Source: Aaosphaeria pasadenensis
Taxonomy: Eukaryota > Ascomycota > Dothideomycetes > Pleosporales
Direction: 5' to 3'
Assembly (NCBI GenBank): GCA_022813625.1
Contig: JAKLMB010000017.1
Span: 310,001 to 374,000 of the forward strand
Length of the DNA: 64,000 bases
Shown here: positions 45,233-56,362 of the stretch, one piece after another
How positions within the stretch are numbered: position 1 is the stretch's first letter
How the letters are laid out: each line of letters opens with the position of its first letter
Notes under the pieces: generated by a model
What the model was told of the DNA's origin: nothing
The model's database searches: none
What the model saw: only the letters and a program-made list of their open reading frames with translations
Position numbers and translations under genes: made by a program

Positions 45233-46360
45233 CTACATAGCCTTGTTCTTGCTCATGACATTTGACAAGAAATCCCCTGCCCGGCGTGATGCCTGCACAG
45301 CTTCCTTCTCATATCCAAGATTTTTTCCCATCAATGCAATGTCATGTGGACAACCTTCATCGACATCCCACTCCACCTGGGTACCATTGGCACGAAATCT
45401 TGTCACAAAGTCTCGATTGTCTTCGTAAAGGAGCTCTAGCTTTCCCGAATGCACCCACAACGGCGTCAGACTTCTGAAGCTTTGTCCAAGGCCGGGCGAC
45501 AGATATGGATCATCGAATGACACCCCTCCATGACCGGTAAGTCCTTCGACGCCCCAAATCGGGAAGCTTTCATGGATGTAATCAGTCGCATAGTTGGGAG
45601 ACTTCCGAATACTGGCAGGATCTCTAGAAGATGCAAGTGAAGTCCACGGGGACCAAAGCAGGACAGCTGCGGGCCACGGGATCCCCAGTTCAGTACCATA
45701 TTCGGAGATATAGCGTAACAAGGCCATGACAAGGTTGCCCCCCGCTGAATCTCCTGCCACAATGACCTGCTCGGAGGGTATGCCGAGGTTGTGAATAAGG
45801 TACATGTAAGCGGACAGAGCATCCTGAGCGGCTGCTGGAAAACATCCCCTCGGTGTCGTTGCAAGTCGGTACTGAGGGGTGAGAACATGTGTGCATCCTG
45901 TCCATTTCAGGTAGTTCTGAGCTAAGAAGCCAGTGTCGGCATCTCGTCCGTTACCCAAGACATATGCGCCGCCGTGAAAGTGAAGAACCACGACGACTGG
46001 TGGGCGTACTGGGCTAGGGTCGAGGCGCTCTGGGGTCCAGGTTGCGCCTATCGTCTGGGGCCGTATGTCATCGTTGCTCAAGGGTCCTGTATACAATTGT
46101 CTGCTGGCCGCAGGCAACAGGCAGAAGCGGTCACCTTCCGTCCCGGAATCGAGTGATAGAGGTGTTGCGAGTCGGACGGTAGAAATGGATCTGAGGATTG
46201 ACTTTGTGATCTTCAATCTAATGATTCTCTGCAGCGGCCAGGTTTGGAGAGCGGCTCCCAAGCCTAGGTAGTGACGAAGTATGGTGGAAACTACTTGCCA
46301 GCTAATCTCGCATGTTGCGAATCCGAGGAAGGCAAAAAATCGAAACCCCTGTGAAGACAT
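45233..46360 (-). CDS. Alpha/beta hydrolase of the hormone-sensitive lipase (HSL) family
   Basis: A single exon gives 375 aa. The HGGAY oxyanion-hole motif is at residues 129-133 and the nucleophile elbow GDSAGG is at 203-208 (Ser205). The catalytic acid is probably in the GKLELLYED segment and the histidine is in GCPHDI near residue 345. A hydrophobic N-terminal segment before the catalytic domain may be a membrane anchor or lid. The family hydrolyses carboxyl esters. Beside a Baeyer-Villiger-type enzyme and an SDR it would cleave the ester or lactone product, which is a common gene pairing; here that is inference from context. It is divergent from the membrane protein gene at 46851. Confidence 0.93.
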   Translation of the reverse strand: MSSQGFRFFAFLGFATCEISWQVVSTILRHYLGLGAALQTWPLQRIIRLKITKSILRSISTVRLATPLSLDSGTEGDRFCLLPAASRQLYTGPLSNDDIRPQTIGATWTPERLDPSPVRPPVVVVLHFHGGAYVLGNGRDADTGFLAQNYLKWTGCTHVLTPQYRLATTPRGCFPAAAQDALSAYMYLIHNLGIPSEQVIVAGDSAGGNLVMALLRYISEYGTELGIPWPAAVLLWSPWTSLASSRDPASIRKSPNYATDYIHESFPIWGVEGLTGHGGVSFDDPYLSPGLGQSFRSLTPLWVHSGKLELLYEDNRDFVTRFRANGTQVEWDVDEGCPHDIALMGKNLGYEKEAVQASRRAGDFLSNVMSKNKAM

Positions 46361-46850
46361 CTATAGCAAATGTCAGACCGAGAATGATCGAGGAACAAGA
46401 ATATCTTGAGCTTGCTTTTTGATATAACGAGATTCCATAATGTTGAATTTAATCTAATTTAATTTCGTACCTACGCCCAACATAGACATGCTCGGAGACA
46501 TCTTTCCTAAAGCGTGATACCTACTGTAATATCTAAACTACATATTATACCTCGGAATCATGTGGGTTTACTTCGAAGCAGGCTTCGCCGAATTGGCCGA
46601 CTGACAGAAGCCAGATTAGGAAATCTACACACTAACCTGGGGTCTTGGAATGACGATCCCCCGCAATATTCTCGCGTGTCCGTTCTGTCTCCTCAATAAT
46701 GTTCCGATCCCACTGGTGGGTGAAGCCAATGATTGTAAAACTTTGCAATTAAATTTGCTTGATCTTTTTGCATGTGGCAGGTTTTGGAAGGGGCTCGGTG
46801 AATAGTAAAAGTCGTGCTCGCTCGTATCTACAGGTATATATCGCTGAAAT
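46361..46850. promoter_or_regulatory. Divergent promoter region of hydrolase and membrane protein genes
   Basis: This 490-bp, relatively A/T-rich gap has a TAATCTAATTTAATTT tract near 46447-46463. It must hold both promoters. I can define no specific binding site. Confidence 0.5.
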
Positions 46851-47920
46851 ATGAATCGTACAAAGATGATTGACACCGGAGCAAAACCTTCTTTCCTTAG
46901 CACCTCACGTCCTTTCGCAAAGCATCTAGACTCCATGATGTGCCAAAGACCGGATGTCGCTCTTCCAGTCATCCCCCTTGATCTCTGGAGTCACAAGAGA
47001 AGCATCACAATCCATTGGACCATCATCCTTATTGCGAACTGTATCTTACCAATCACCCTCTATTTCTCCCTTAAAAAATATACTTCACTGCACACGGAAC
47101 TGATTTTATCAATAATCCTACCCATTATTGGATTGCCTGCCTTGGCAACCTTGTTTAAGCGGTTCGTCAGACTCTATCGGAATGAAGATGCCAGACCTAC
47201 TACGTCGAGGAGTCGATGGGCATTTGATTTCTTCCAATGGAACTTCACCGTCGGCGTGATATACATCACCATAGTGCTTGTTCTAGGCAGTACCAGTGCA
47301 AACGTCCGGCTCGTCGCTCTCATGATTCCCCTCTCTATCCTGCAGACTTGTACTCAGTTGGTGTTGACCGAAGTTCTGTTCCTTGCGAAACTCGCCATTC
47401 CCTTTCCATTATCATCATTCGAAGCCGGATCTCGATTTCCCCCTGGAGTTATCGTCATTGCGGAAGATATTTGTGCTGTTGATGGTGGGTGTGGTAGAGA
47501 ATTTCGGTCTGCACTTGTGCGCCGTATTACTTCTAGCCCTGCGCTTGAGAACGTTTCTCGTCAGTTAGATTGGATGTGGGGTATTTCTGGACTTCTGGTC
47601 GCTGGCACACTGCTTGCGGTCATATTTGGCGCAGAGAATCCGGAGATTGGGTATGCATTGTGTAAGTTATCTCGCATATCACCTTTTTTAACTTTCGTGA
47701 GCTGAATGCTGGACTGACGAATGTGCCATGTTTGAAAGCTTTCACGGTACCTTGGGCCTGGGCTGCTATCTTGTCCGTTATTACAGTCGTCCTTGTACGG
47801 CGCGCGTTGAACCTTGAAGCAACAGTCCAGGATTGCGATACAGTCGACAATGGGATACCAGGGCTTGGAGAAGTTTCGAAGTCCACCACCGACAGAGTGG
47901 AATTGCGCGAAACAGTTTGA
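46851..47920 (+). CDS. Predicted fungal multi-pass membrane protein, unknown function
   Basis: Two exons (46851-47661 and 47739-47920) joined across a 77-nt intron (GTAAGT..GAAAG) give 330 aa. About seven hydrophobic segments are visible, for example ITIHWTIILIANCILPITLY, LILSIILPIIGLPALATLF, FTVGVIYITIVLVLG, LVALMIPLSILQTCTQLVL, MWGISGLLVAGTLLAVIF and WAWAAILSVITVVLV. A conserved-looking VPWAWAA stretch follows the splice. The C-terminal ~50 residues are polar. I recognise the general layout from uncharacterised fungal membrane proteins but no transporter signature. The reading frame stays open through the splice and stops cleanly at 47920. Confidence 0.8.
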
Positions 47921-49434
47921 CAATGGGATGTGAGCATTCGTACAAGGAGCGGTATTGCCATCAAGGAAATCCGAACACTTCAGTTGGCACCATCGTCGAG
48001 TTGTAAAGAACATTGCAAGGATACAATCAGTTCTACTTGCAGAAATGTCTGTATTTGGGTTCGCTTCCATAATGACTTTAATGAGAGATCTTTCATTGGT
48101 TTGGCCAGGCATGTGCTTGTACATCTATTGCATTGGTGTTCAAATATCTGATTTTGAGGTTCTTGGTAGTCGCTTGACAAAGAATCGACGAGGTATAATA
48201 ACGGAAGAGAAGGTTTAGCGACGGTGTGTTTTCACAGGCAATTTCCTAAGTATCGCCATACTGGTAGCAAAATGGTGCAAAAATGTGGATTGGCAGATGT
48301 GGAGGAATGACATACCCCTGCGTGCCCTGATACGAGGGCGAGACACACACAGAGACTAACTACAGTGTGTGGGTGTGTACTCGAGGTCTCAGCCGCAAGA
48401 AAACCCAGCCACAGTTCGGGGGAAATGCACTGCCGCCCATTGCGCCCTTCCGCCGTTTTAGCAGCGCCGTAGCCCTTCCCGCCCCGATCTGATTGGCTAT
48501 ACGGGTAGGTTGGGAGTCATACGAATCTTACGGATCAACCATAGCTGCATTTCCCGATCCTCTTGCCTCTTTTGCTTGCAACAGGACGTCAGACGTTGTG
48601 CTGCAGCAGTTGGATCTGCAGCATGAAAGCATGCGCATGGTGAAGAGGGTGCTGGTGGTCTTTCAATCGTCTAGTAGTGAAGAGTCTGGACGGTAATTGC
48701 GCGTACTGTGTGTCACGTGTGTAAGCAGTTTGTGGGTTTGGTTTGATCAATCCACAACCGATGATTGTGTAGTTTCAGGCTTCATTTTAACAACATAGAA
48801 ATTTCATGGTAATGTTAAAAGTCAGGAATAAGAATTGAGTAGCATACGTACCTATATATTGGTCTCCGTGTTAATTTATCAAATATGTACTACACATTAT
48901 TACTACGGAGTAGCGATTTACTTACTGTGGTAGTAGTGATCGAATGGTACATGGTACGCCCAGGGTGCCAATCAATGCCCGTCTGCCGCCCTTCTCGCCT
49001 AACGGAAGGGCTGCGCCTACCAGGTTAGACCGTTCGAGTCATCCTTTCCCCATCCCACTTCCCACCAAATGCTCACCGGACAATTGGTGGTACTACCTTA
49101 TCCCTACGAGTCCTTACCCTTTTCTGCCCTATCCCACCTTCCATTCATCGTCGTTGCCCTTCCTAAAAGAATCCCATCCCTCCCGCCTAAGGCACTTGAC
49201 TCAACTTACTTCTCTACATCCTCAATCTCTTTTCCATCGTGAGCCATTTCGACTCATCCACCCTCCGGAAAGCGATTGTTGCTGACAAAACTTGCGATCG
49301 ATTGACTATACGGCTGCCCTACGCCTACTCTTTCGCGCCCTTTCGCAACGTCTTCGACTTCATCCATTACATTCCATCACCATCACCATCATCCTACTGA
49401 TCACAATATCCAAGCTGAATGCGAATAGTCGCTC
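47921..49434. other. Intergenic region; upstream of the HET-kinase fusion gene
   Basis: No gene is supported here. A TACGGAGTA word lies at 48904-48912 and a CCAAT-box-like ATTGG at 48491-48495. The last ~400 bp (49050-49434) are strongly pyrimidine-rich with CATCAC repeats near 49376-49393, which fits a long 5' leader of the gene at 49435. Confidence 0.6.
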
Positions 49435-52400
49435 ATGGCAGGCTTCGGATACAACACTAACTCCAACTCCAACAACCCCATCGCCATGAACTTCGGATCC
49501 GGTGACATGAACATGGCTTTCGGTTTCGAGCAGGCGGCCGATCCATCCTTCGCCAAGGTCGCTGAGGGTAACACCTCTGCCGACTTCCTCTACGCTGACG
49601 ACGAAGGCATCGATACCACTACTAGCAGCTTCCTCGATCCCCTATTCTCCATGTCTACTGCCGACACAAGCTTTTCCATGCCCCAGAACCTCGTAAGTTT
49701 ATTAGCCGCTGGCTCGTCACTCCGTAGCATCTTCACATTCAAAATCTTTTGGGCATATCAAATCTTGTCATCTCTCAAGTCAAATTAACCATCATGCTTC
49801 CCTTCTCCATATCGTGTCTCCCCCATGTCCCATTATTAGAAACCAATTTGACCTCTCTGCAGGCCTTGGATAACACCTTGGGGTCTTCTGCAACATGGAA
49901 CAACCAGCTCGTCTCCGGCATGGACAGCTTCCCTATGACACCTGTTCAGTCATTTGGATCAATAAACCAATTCCAATCCGTCAACGAGATGGGCAAGCGC
50001 CCACTTGAACTTGACGTCAACGACTTCCCACAGTCGAAGAGGCACGAGAGCCATGCCTCTGCTTCCTTCTCCCCCTTCCTCCCTTCATCATCAGCATCCA
50101 TGGCAGGCTCCAGTTGGATCGAGACACAAGCTACCCCGGCGAGCTCTGTTGATGTGACCGGTCTGAGTGATGAGGCTGCCGACGTGTGCGCTCTGTGGTT
50201 CAGCAAGTACGCTGTCTTGCCAAGGTAAGAATCCCTATCCGACCCAGACATGGCATCGCCAGAGTAAAGTCTCGTTGCTAACAGTACGCAGTGACCGACA
50301 CATCGACTCACTGAGCCAGCTCACAGGGGAACCCGCTTCAGCCATCCGACAGTGGTTCGGTCGGTTACTAAAGCAGGGCATGGCTGGCCATGCCGACTCA
50401 GCCTACAGGTCACAAACAAGCTTCACACAGCAGGAACAACCCTTCAGGAACACCACCCAGAGCTACACAGTGCCAGAAGCTCCATCCAACCAGGAATCAA
50501 ATACGACCACAGCCAGCCCACCAACGGCACGAGGGGGTAAGAAAGGATGCACACCCACTCAGGATGCAGACCTGTTGCGGCACGACCCAATTAAAATCTA
50601 CCAGTGCACGAGGAAGTGCGGGAAGCGATACACAAGAAAGTGTGACTGGAAGAGAAATGAGGAGGAATGGTACCCTTCGAAATCTTGGCTATGCAGCCTG
50701 TGTGTCAGCCAGGGTACCAATGACAAGTTGAAACCCTGCTTCAGGCGATACCACTTCTCTCAGGTATGTTCATTCTTGCATGCAATTCCGGAGTTGCAAG
50801 TCCATGCTAATGCAGTCCAGCACTTCCGAAACCTCCATCCCAATCTCGATAGCAATGACTACGAGGCCTCCAGCTTAGTGCTTTCTGACACAGAGTTCCC
50901 ACGACGATGCGGATTTTGTCCCCACCGTTTCGCCTCGAGACAGGATCGCATCGATCACATCGCAGGTATGTCCCAGTGTTTCCCAACTCCACTCCTTGAT
51001 CATATGCTAAAGATTGGATTAGACCATTTCAAGAAAGGAAAGGGCATGATCGACTGGGTCGACTACGAAGAAGACAACAGCCCCGATAACACAGACGATG
51101 ATGACGATGACGACAAGCCCGACAACAACAACAATAAGAACAACCATTCCAGCGACAGCAACGGGTCTAGTGGTTCACGATCTGGATCACAAGGCCGAGG
51201 CTCGAAACAGGGCGACAACAACGACGGCGGTTCCGGCAATGGCCAGTCCTCTTTCAGCGGATTCGGCCACTTCCAGCTATCAACATCACAAGACAACACC
51301 TGTTCAGTACAGTCAACCATCACAGATTCTCTTCAACAGTTTAATGGAAGCGACGTTGCCGGAAACCATTCGTTAGGCTCTGGACCGTATAGTGAAACTG
51401 CCGGCCGTCTTGCAACCGAATCGTATTCTACGCTTGCTCACATAAGAAAGGCCCAGCAGGATACACTCCCCGGGCGCAGTAGCACAACGCGCGATGACGC
51501 AGCTACTGTGGCCGGAAATGCTGTCACCGATGTAATCGGAAGGACACATCCAAGCCAAGACCAACTTTGCATAACGGACTCCTACCTGGATAGTACACAA
51601 GGGTTGACTCAAACACATGCAGGTCAACACAGTCCAGATCAACAACCCCGATCTTCGGTCAATCAAAGTTCAGCCCTACAAGAGATACCTTGGGGGGTTG
51701 AAGGGGTCTGTGAGAGAACATCTCGCAACGACAATCTCCAGCATGCGTTGGAGACAAAAGAACGGCCCCAATTCCAGGCCAAGGTCTCAGAAGTCCAACT
51801 CCAGACCCAGAAGGATTCTGTGGCCGTCGGAACTCTTCCGTCTCAGTCCCCTACGCCACCACTGCCGCCACCGATACCCGATTACCCCAAACGTGCGCCA
51901 GACCAAGACGACTCAGTCGTGAAGAAGACCTCCGATCAGGCCGCAGCTGACCTGCAATGGCGCGAAATCGGCTCGCTCTCTGTCGATAACTTTGTTGACC
52001 ACCAATCCTTCCTCAGCGTGAAGCTGCTTGGTACGGGCGGGTTCAGTACGGTAGACGAAGTCATCCATCAAGAAACAAAACTCAGGATGAGTCGCAAGAC
52101 ACTCAAGAATCGTGAGCAATCTGCCATGGATGAACTCAAGAACGAGGTGAACGTGCTCAAAAAGCTGCGTCACCCTCACATTGTTCGCTTCCTCGGAGCT
52201 TACGCCAAGGGCGATAAGGTATCCATACTCTGCTCACCTGTTGCTGAAACTACACTAGCTTTGTGGCTCAAGCAGAGTATGCGCGAAAGACCTGTTGGCT
52301 TGCAAGACACAATATTCAAGATGTTCGGATGCCTTGCTTCAACACTGCGATACCTTCATGAGCAACGGCCTATCATCAACCATCTTGATATCAAGCCGCA

Positions 52401-54168
52401 GAACATTCTTGTCACCCTCGCTGATGGTGAGGAACCACGGGTCATATTGAGTGACTTTGGTATCAGCTCCTCGACATCTTCGGCGTCACAAACCACCTCA
52501 AAGGCTTTTACACGCCAATACTCTGCTCCCGAGGTCTTTTCTGGAAAGACACGCGAGAGCGCCACCGATATCTGGAGTCTCGGCTGTGTCTTCATAGAGA
52601 TGGCCGCTGCTGCTTTGTGCACGAGCAACAGGCAATGGCTTGATCTTCTGGAGCAATTCACTGGAAGCCATGGTAAGCTCTACTGGCAAGAAGTTCCCCA
52701 CCTCCACCAGAGACTCTCAAGCTTGTTGGAGCAAACTGTCAGTCCAGTGGAAGCAAATGCTGTCCGTACCATCAAGACGATGGTTGATCCCGAACCTTCT
52801 CAACGGCCCAGTGCGGCAATGCTGACAATGGTCTTCACTCCCGCTCTTTGCTGTCTTCAGTGGGCGAACGACGAAGCTAGCTTCCCTGGGCCTCAGCAAG
52901 AGTTGGCATCTGTGGAAGCACTCGTCCAACAGGATCATTCCTCCCTCGCCCAACGTCACGTTTTCAGTTGTGGCTTTACCAGTTGTAAGCACAGAAGTAA
53001 CGCACAGCAAGACGTCGATGCTCGTGTGAAGGGATGGGTCGAAGAGTGTGTCCACGATCACGAAGCCTGTGCATGGAACGATGTCGATGGAACCACACTT
53101 CCCACACGCCTTGTTGACATCAATGCTAAGCAGGCCGATGGGCTTCCATCATTACGAGTGGTAAGCAGTGCTGACATTGCGTCCGGTTCTGATCGAATCG
53201 ATTACGTTGTTGTCAGTCACATGTGGAGTCCATCGGACCTCACACTGTCCAAGGACAACATCCACCAAGCCCAGACGCAGCTCTCTGTTGAGAGCCTGTC
53301 CGATGCACTCAAGGAGGCTGTTGCTACAGCCGAGCGGGTGGGCTACCGTTACATATGGACCGACTCTCTCTGCATTGTCCAAGATTCAGAAGAAGATAAA
53401 CACCGCGAATGTGCTGCCATGGCTACGACGTACCGGAACGCAGCATTGACGATCGTCGTCGACGATGTCAACGCTCATACTGGACCCAATCACAAGCGAT
53501 TGTCCACGGCCAACGTGGATACTGCTGACTCCGACGACATCGTCGATTGGCAGAAACAAGGATTTGCTTGGGATACACGTGCCTGGTCGTTGCAAGAGCG
53601 CCTTCTTAGCCGCAGACTCCTTCGCCTTGCCGGTGAACAAGTTTACTGGGAGTGCAACAATCTCAAGGCTAGTGAAACCTTCCCTCACGGTTTGCCGTCG
53701 CTTCTTTGGGAGAAAGCGCATATGAGAATGGCAACAATACCTGGAACGAAGACGAACAGCACGACAAAAACGACAAACACATCTGGGTCAAGCACAACAC
53801 CCCAGCAATGTCTTCTTCTGCAGGACTTCATGTGGCTCAAGAAAGAAGGGAATGACATCGCTGATGCCATTGCATCACAGAGTCCCCTTGCCCTTCAGGA
53901 CAAACCTGTGCAGGACCATACTATTACGATGTGTGCCGTTGCAGACACATCTTCGTCATTTCCGGATGCTCACATATCTTCATCATTTCAGAATTGTGAG
54001 CATTCGGAAATGGTGATGTCTCGTAACGAGCCTCACCGTTCATCGTACCATCAGAGGATGTCAAGATCAACTACTACTTCAAACATAGATGGCACAGGCT
54101 CGGAAATGAATGTCGACAAGAGGAACGACCATGTGCCAGTGGGCACCAACAACGGCGTGTTCCAATAG
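49435..54168 (+). CDS. Homeodomain-like, C2H2 zinc finger, protein kinase and HET domain fusion protein
   Basis: Five exons (49435-49692, 49863-50224, 50292-50763, 50821-50965, 51023-54168) give 1460 aa. A homeodomain-like segment spans about 187-234 (ALWFSKYAVLPSDRHID to AIRQWFGRLLKQG). Zinc fingers follow: a degenerate one from C312, one with C341/C344 and H365/H370, and a regular C394-x2-C397-x12-H410-x3-H414. A polar linker leads to a kinase domain (~743-1020): G-loop GTGGFSTV (749-756), Lys771, HLDIKPQN (866-873), DFG (890-892), APE (914-916). The HET domain begins near 1138: VVSHMWS, YIWTDSLCIVQD (1189-1200) and AWSLQERLLSRRLL (from 1266), then WECN. HET domains trigger fungal incompatibility-type cell death; DNA-binding and kinase parts suggest sensing or regulation, which is inference. 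The single 3.1-kb last exon contains linker, kinase and HET without a stop, so the fusion is not a join artefact. Confidence 0.9.
53957..54012. repeat. Imperfect inverted repeat, 17-bp arms, 22-nt loop, within coding sequence
   Basis: The arms 53957-53973 and 53996-54012 are reverse complements at 16 of 17 positions. They lie in the polar C-terminal tail of the kinase-HET protein, where protein constraint looks weak. Confidence 0.85.
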
Positions 54169-54963
54169 CGACCGCATTTGTATCATTGTCGTGGTCATAG
54201 TATCTACTGTAACTACGACATCTGGGGAGATCTTTTTTCATTTGTAAATTGCGTCATATCTCTACACTTGATAGCTACAACGCGCTTTTCTATCGTTCAT
54301 CAAACATTGCTTGTGACTTTACAGTGCTACGCCGCGTCTCGAGGTTCACATAAGGACCATCAGCCCATAGATCAAGCACGACTCAGTGAAGCAAATATTT
54401 ATATACCGCTCTAAATCCTGCGCTCAGTGCACATTCAGACTATCACATCATCATTTCGTCCCTTATCCGATCATTCCACGCCACTGAAGACGCTAGGCCC
54501 AATTGAATTCCGAACGGACGCCACCTTTCCCCATATTTCCACTACCCCGTTCCGATCTTCTCATCTCAACCTCTCATTAATCGATTCTGTTCTCAACTCA
54601 ACTTTCCAGCTCCGAAATCTGCAGGTGCGTGTTTTTCAGTGACTTTCGTTACTCCGATGGTCTCTACAATTGGATAGAGCATACGCCAAGTTTTGCACAT
54701 TCGGTTGCCACAGCCTTCTGGACATCAATCAAGCGTGACAATCCATCAACATTGCGGGCCGACTGATTCTGATCGACTGTTGAAAGTTGGAAATTGAGTC
54801 TAATTTTACAGTTCCATTCAACGAAGTCCGATTCTGGAATACTTATATAACGCTGGAGAGAACCTCAATTCCCCATCATCATCAATTCGCATCCCCATCC
54901 CTCCCCCCCAATCCCTACCTACCTAGAAATTTGAAACATACATCCATCATCCCACATCCAACC
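54169..54963. other. Intergenic region, no gene seen
   Basis: This is the 3' flank of the kinase-HET gene and the promoter of D-amino acid oxidase. It is C/T-rich near 54880-54960. Apart from the TATA-like box listed separately I see nothing. Confidence 0.6.
54844..54850 (+). promoter_or_regulatory. TATA-like box of the D-amino acid oxidase gene
   Basis: TATATAA lies 114 bp before the ATG at 54964, in front of a C/T-rich leader. The distance suits a fungal core promoter. It is sequence match only. Confidence 0.5.
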
Positions 54964-56362
54964 ATGTCACCATCACAACCAAACATCATCATCCTAGGCG
55001 CCGGCGTGATAGGCCTGACCAACGCGCTCGTCCTGCGCGAGAAGTACCCAACAGCCCCCATCACCGTCGTCGCCAAACACTTCCCCGGCGACCGATCCAT
55101 CGAGTACACGTCGCCGTGGGCGGGCGCCAATTGGTGCTCGATGGCGCACGACAACGGGCTGCTAGAGCAGTGCGATAGGATTTCTTTTGGGAGGTTCAAG
55201 GGGTTCGTGGAGAAGGGGTTGACATATGAGACGGGGGTCGCGGAGATGGGGTTGAGGGCGGTTTTTGATGCGTATGTCTCATTCCTTTTCTAGTTCAGCT
55301 GAAGGTTTTGTATGATCTTCTTTGGAGTTGGTTGGTTCCGCGATTTTGGGAAAGAGGGAATTGGCGTATTTGATAACAGCTAGCTGACTTCATGATATCA
55401 GGCCAATCGAGCAGACGGGCATCATCACTGAAGAGACGGGAAAAGTATGGTACGATGAACTGGTCGGAGGCTTACAGCATGTCAAGAAAGAAGAGCTACC
55501 GTCTGGAGCAACATTCGCCGTCGACTTCCCCCAGACATTCCACATCAACACGCAAACCTACCTTGGATGGTATATCTTTCTCCCTCTCTAGAAACTCAGA
55601 GTCATACTAACAACCTACACGCAGGCTCCAAAATCAAGTCCTCAGCAAATCCATCCGCACAATCCGTCGACACTTCCCCTCCCTCACCTCCCTCCTCACC
55701 TCCTTCCCCACCACCACAATCCTCCTCAACTGCACAGCCCTAGGCTCACACTCCCTCACCGACGTCCGCGATCCAAACCTGTACCCGACGCGAGGCCAAA
55801 CCGTCCTCGTCGCCGAGCCCGCCACCCCAATCCCCCGCATGTACCTCCGCTCCCCAGCCCGCATCGACCCCTCGACGACCTACGTGTTCCCGCGCCCGCA
55901 CGGCGGCGGCGTCGTGCTCGGCGGGTGCCGGCAGGACGGGAACTGGAGCGCCGACGTCGACCCGGAACTCGCGGCGGACATCGTGAAGAGGTGCTGCGCG
56001 CTGTGCCCCGAGTTGGGACGGCCGGAGGATCTGCAGGTTATTAGTCATAATGTTGGACTGAGGCCGGGCAGGAAGGGGGGACCGAGGATGGAGGTCGAGA
56101 GGAGGAGGGAGGAGTGGGGGGAGGGGGTGAGCGTTGTGCATTGTTATGGACACGCTGGGGCGGGGTATCAGGCTTCGTGGTGAGTTTTCTCTTTTCTTTT
56201 CCTTTTTACGTCCTCCGCTTTTTTTGATCATGTTTGGAAGAGAAGAGCGGAGTGGAGTCTGTATGGGTTTATGGGACTTTAATGCTAACTATTGATAGGG
56301 GTGTTGCGGAACATATCGCGGGTTTGGTGCAGAAGACGTTGGAGCCGGGGTCGAAACTATAA
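54964..56362 (+). CDS. D-amino acid oxidase, peroxisomal
   Basis: The enzyme is an FAD oxidase that deaminates D-amino acids to keto acids, ammonia and hydrogen peroxide. Four exons (54964-55271, 55402-55569, 55625-56179, 56299-56362) give 364 aa. An N-terminal FAD-binding GAGVIG is followed by family blocks SPWAGANWCSMA, then TRGQTVLV, YVFPRPHGGGVVLGG and, near the end, HCYGHAGAGYQASWGVAEH. The last exon ends in -GSKL, so the final tripeptide SKL is a type 1 peroxisomal targeting signal. This supports both the final splice and the location. Each junction keeps phase (GC/G, TG/G, TG/G). Family members use D-Ala, D-Val and similar substrates, or acidic ones (DDO); the sequence alone does not settle which. 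Confidence 0.95.

Noticed and set aside
38242..47920. Complete secondary-metabolite biosynthetic cluster
   Set aside because: No polyketide synthase, NRPS, terpene cyclase or prenyltransferase is visible here, so only a cluster-like or catabolic block is claimed.
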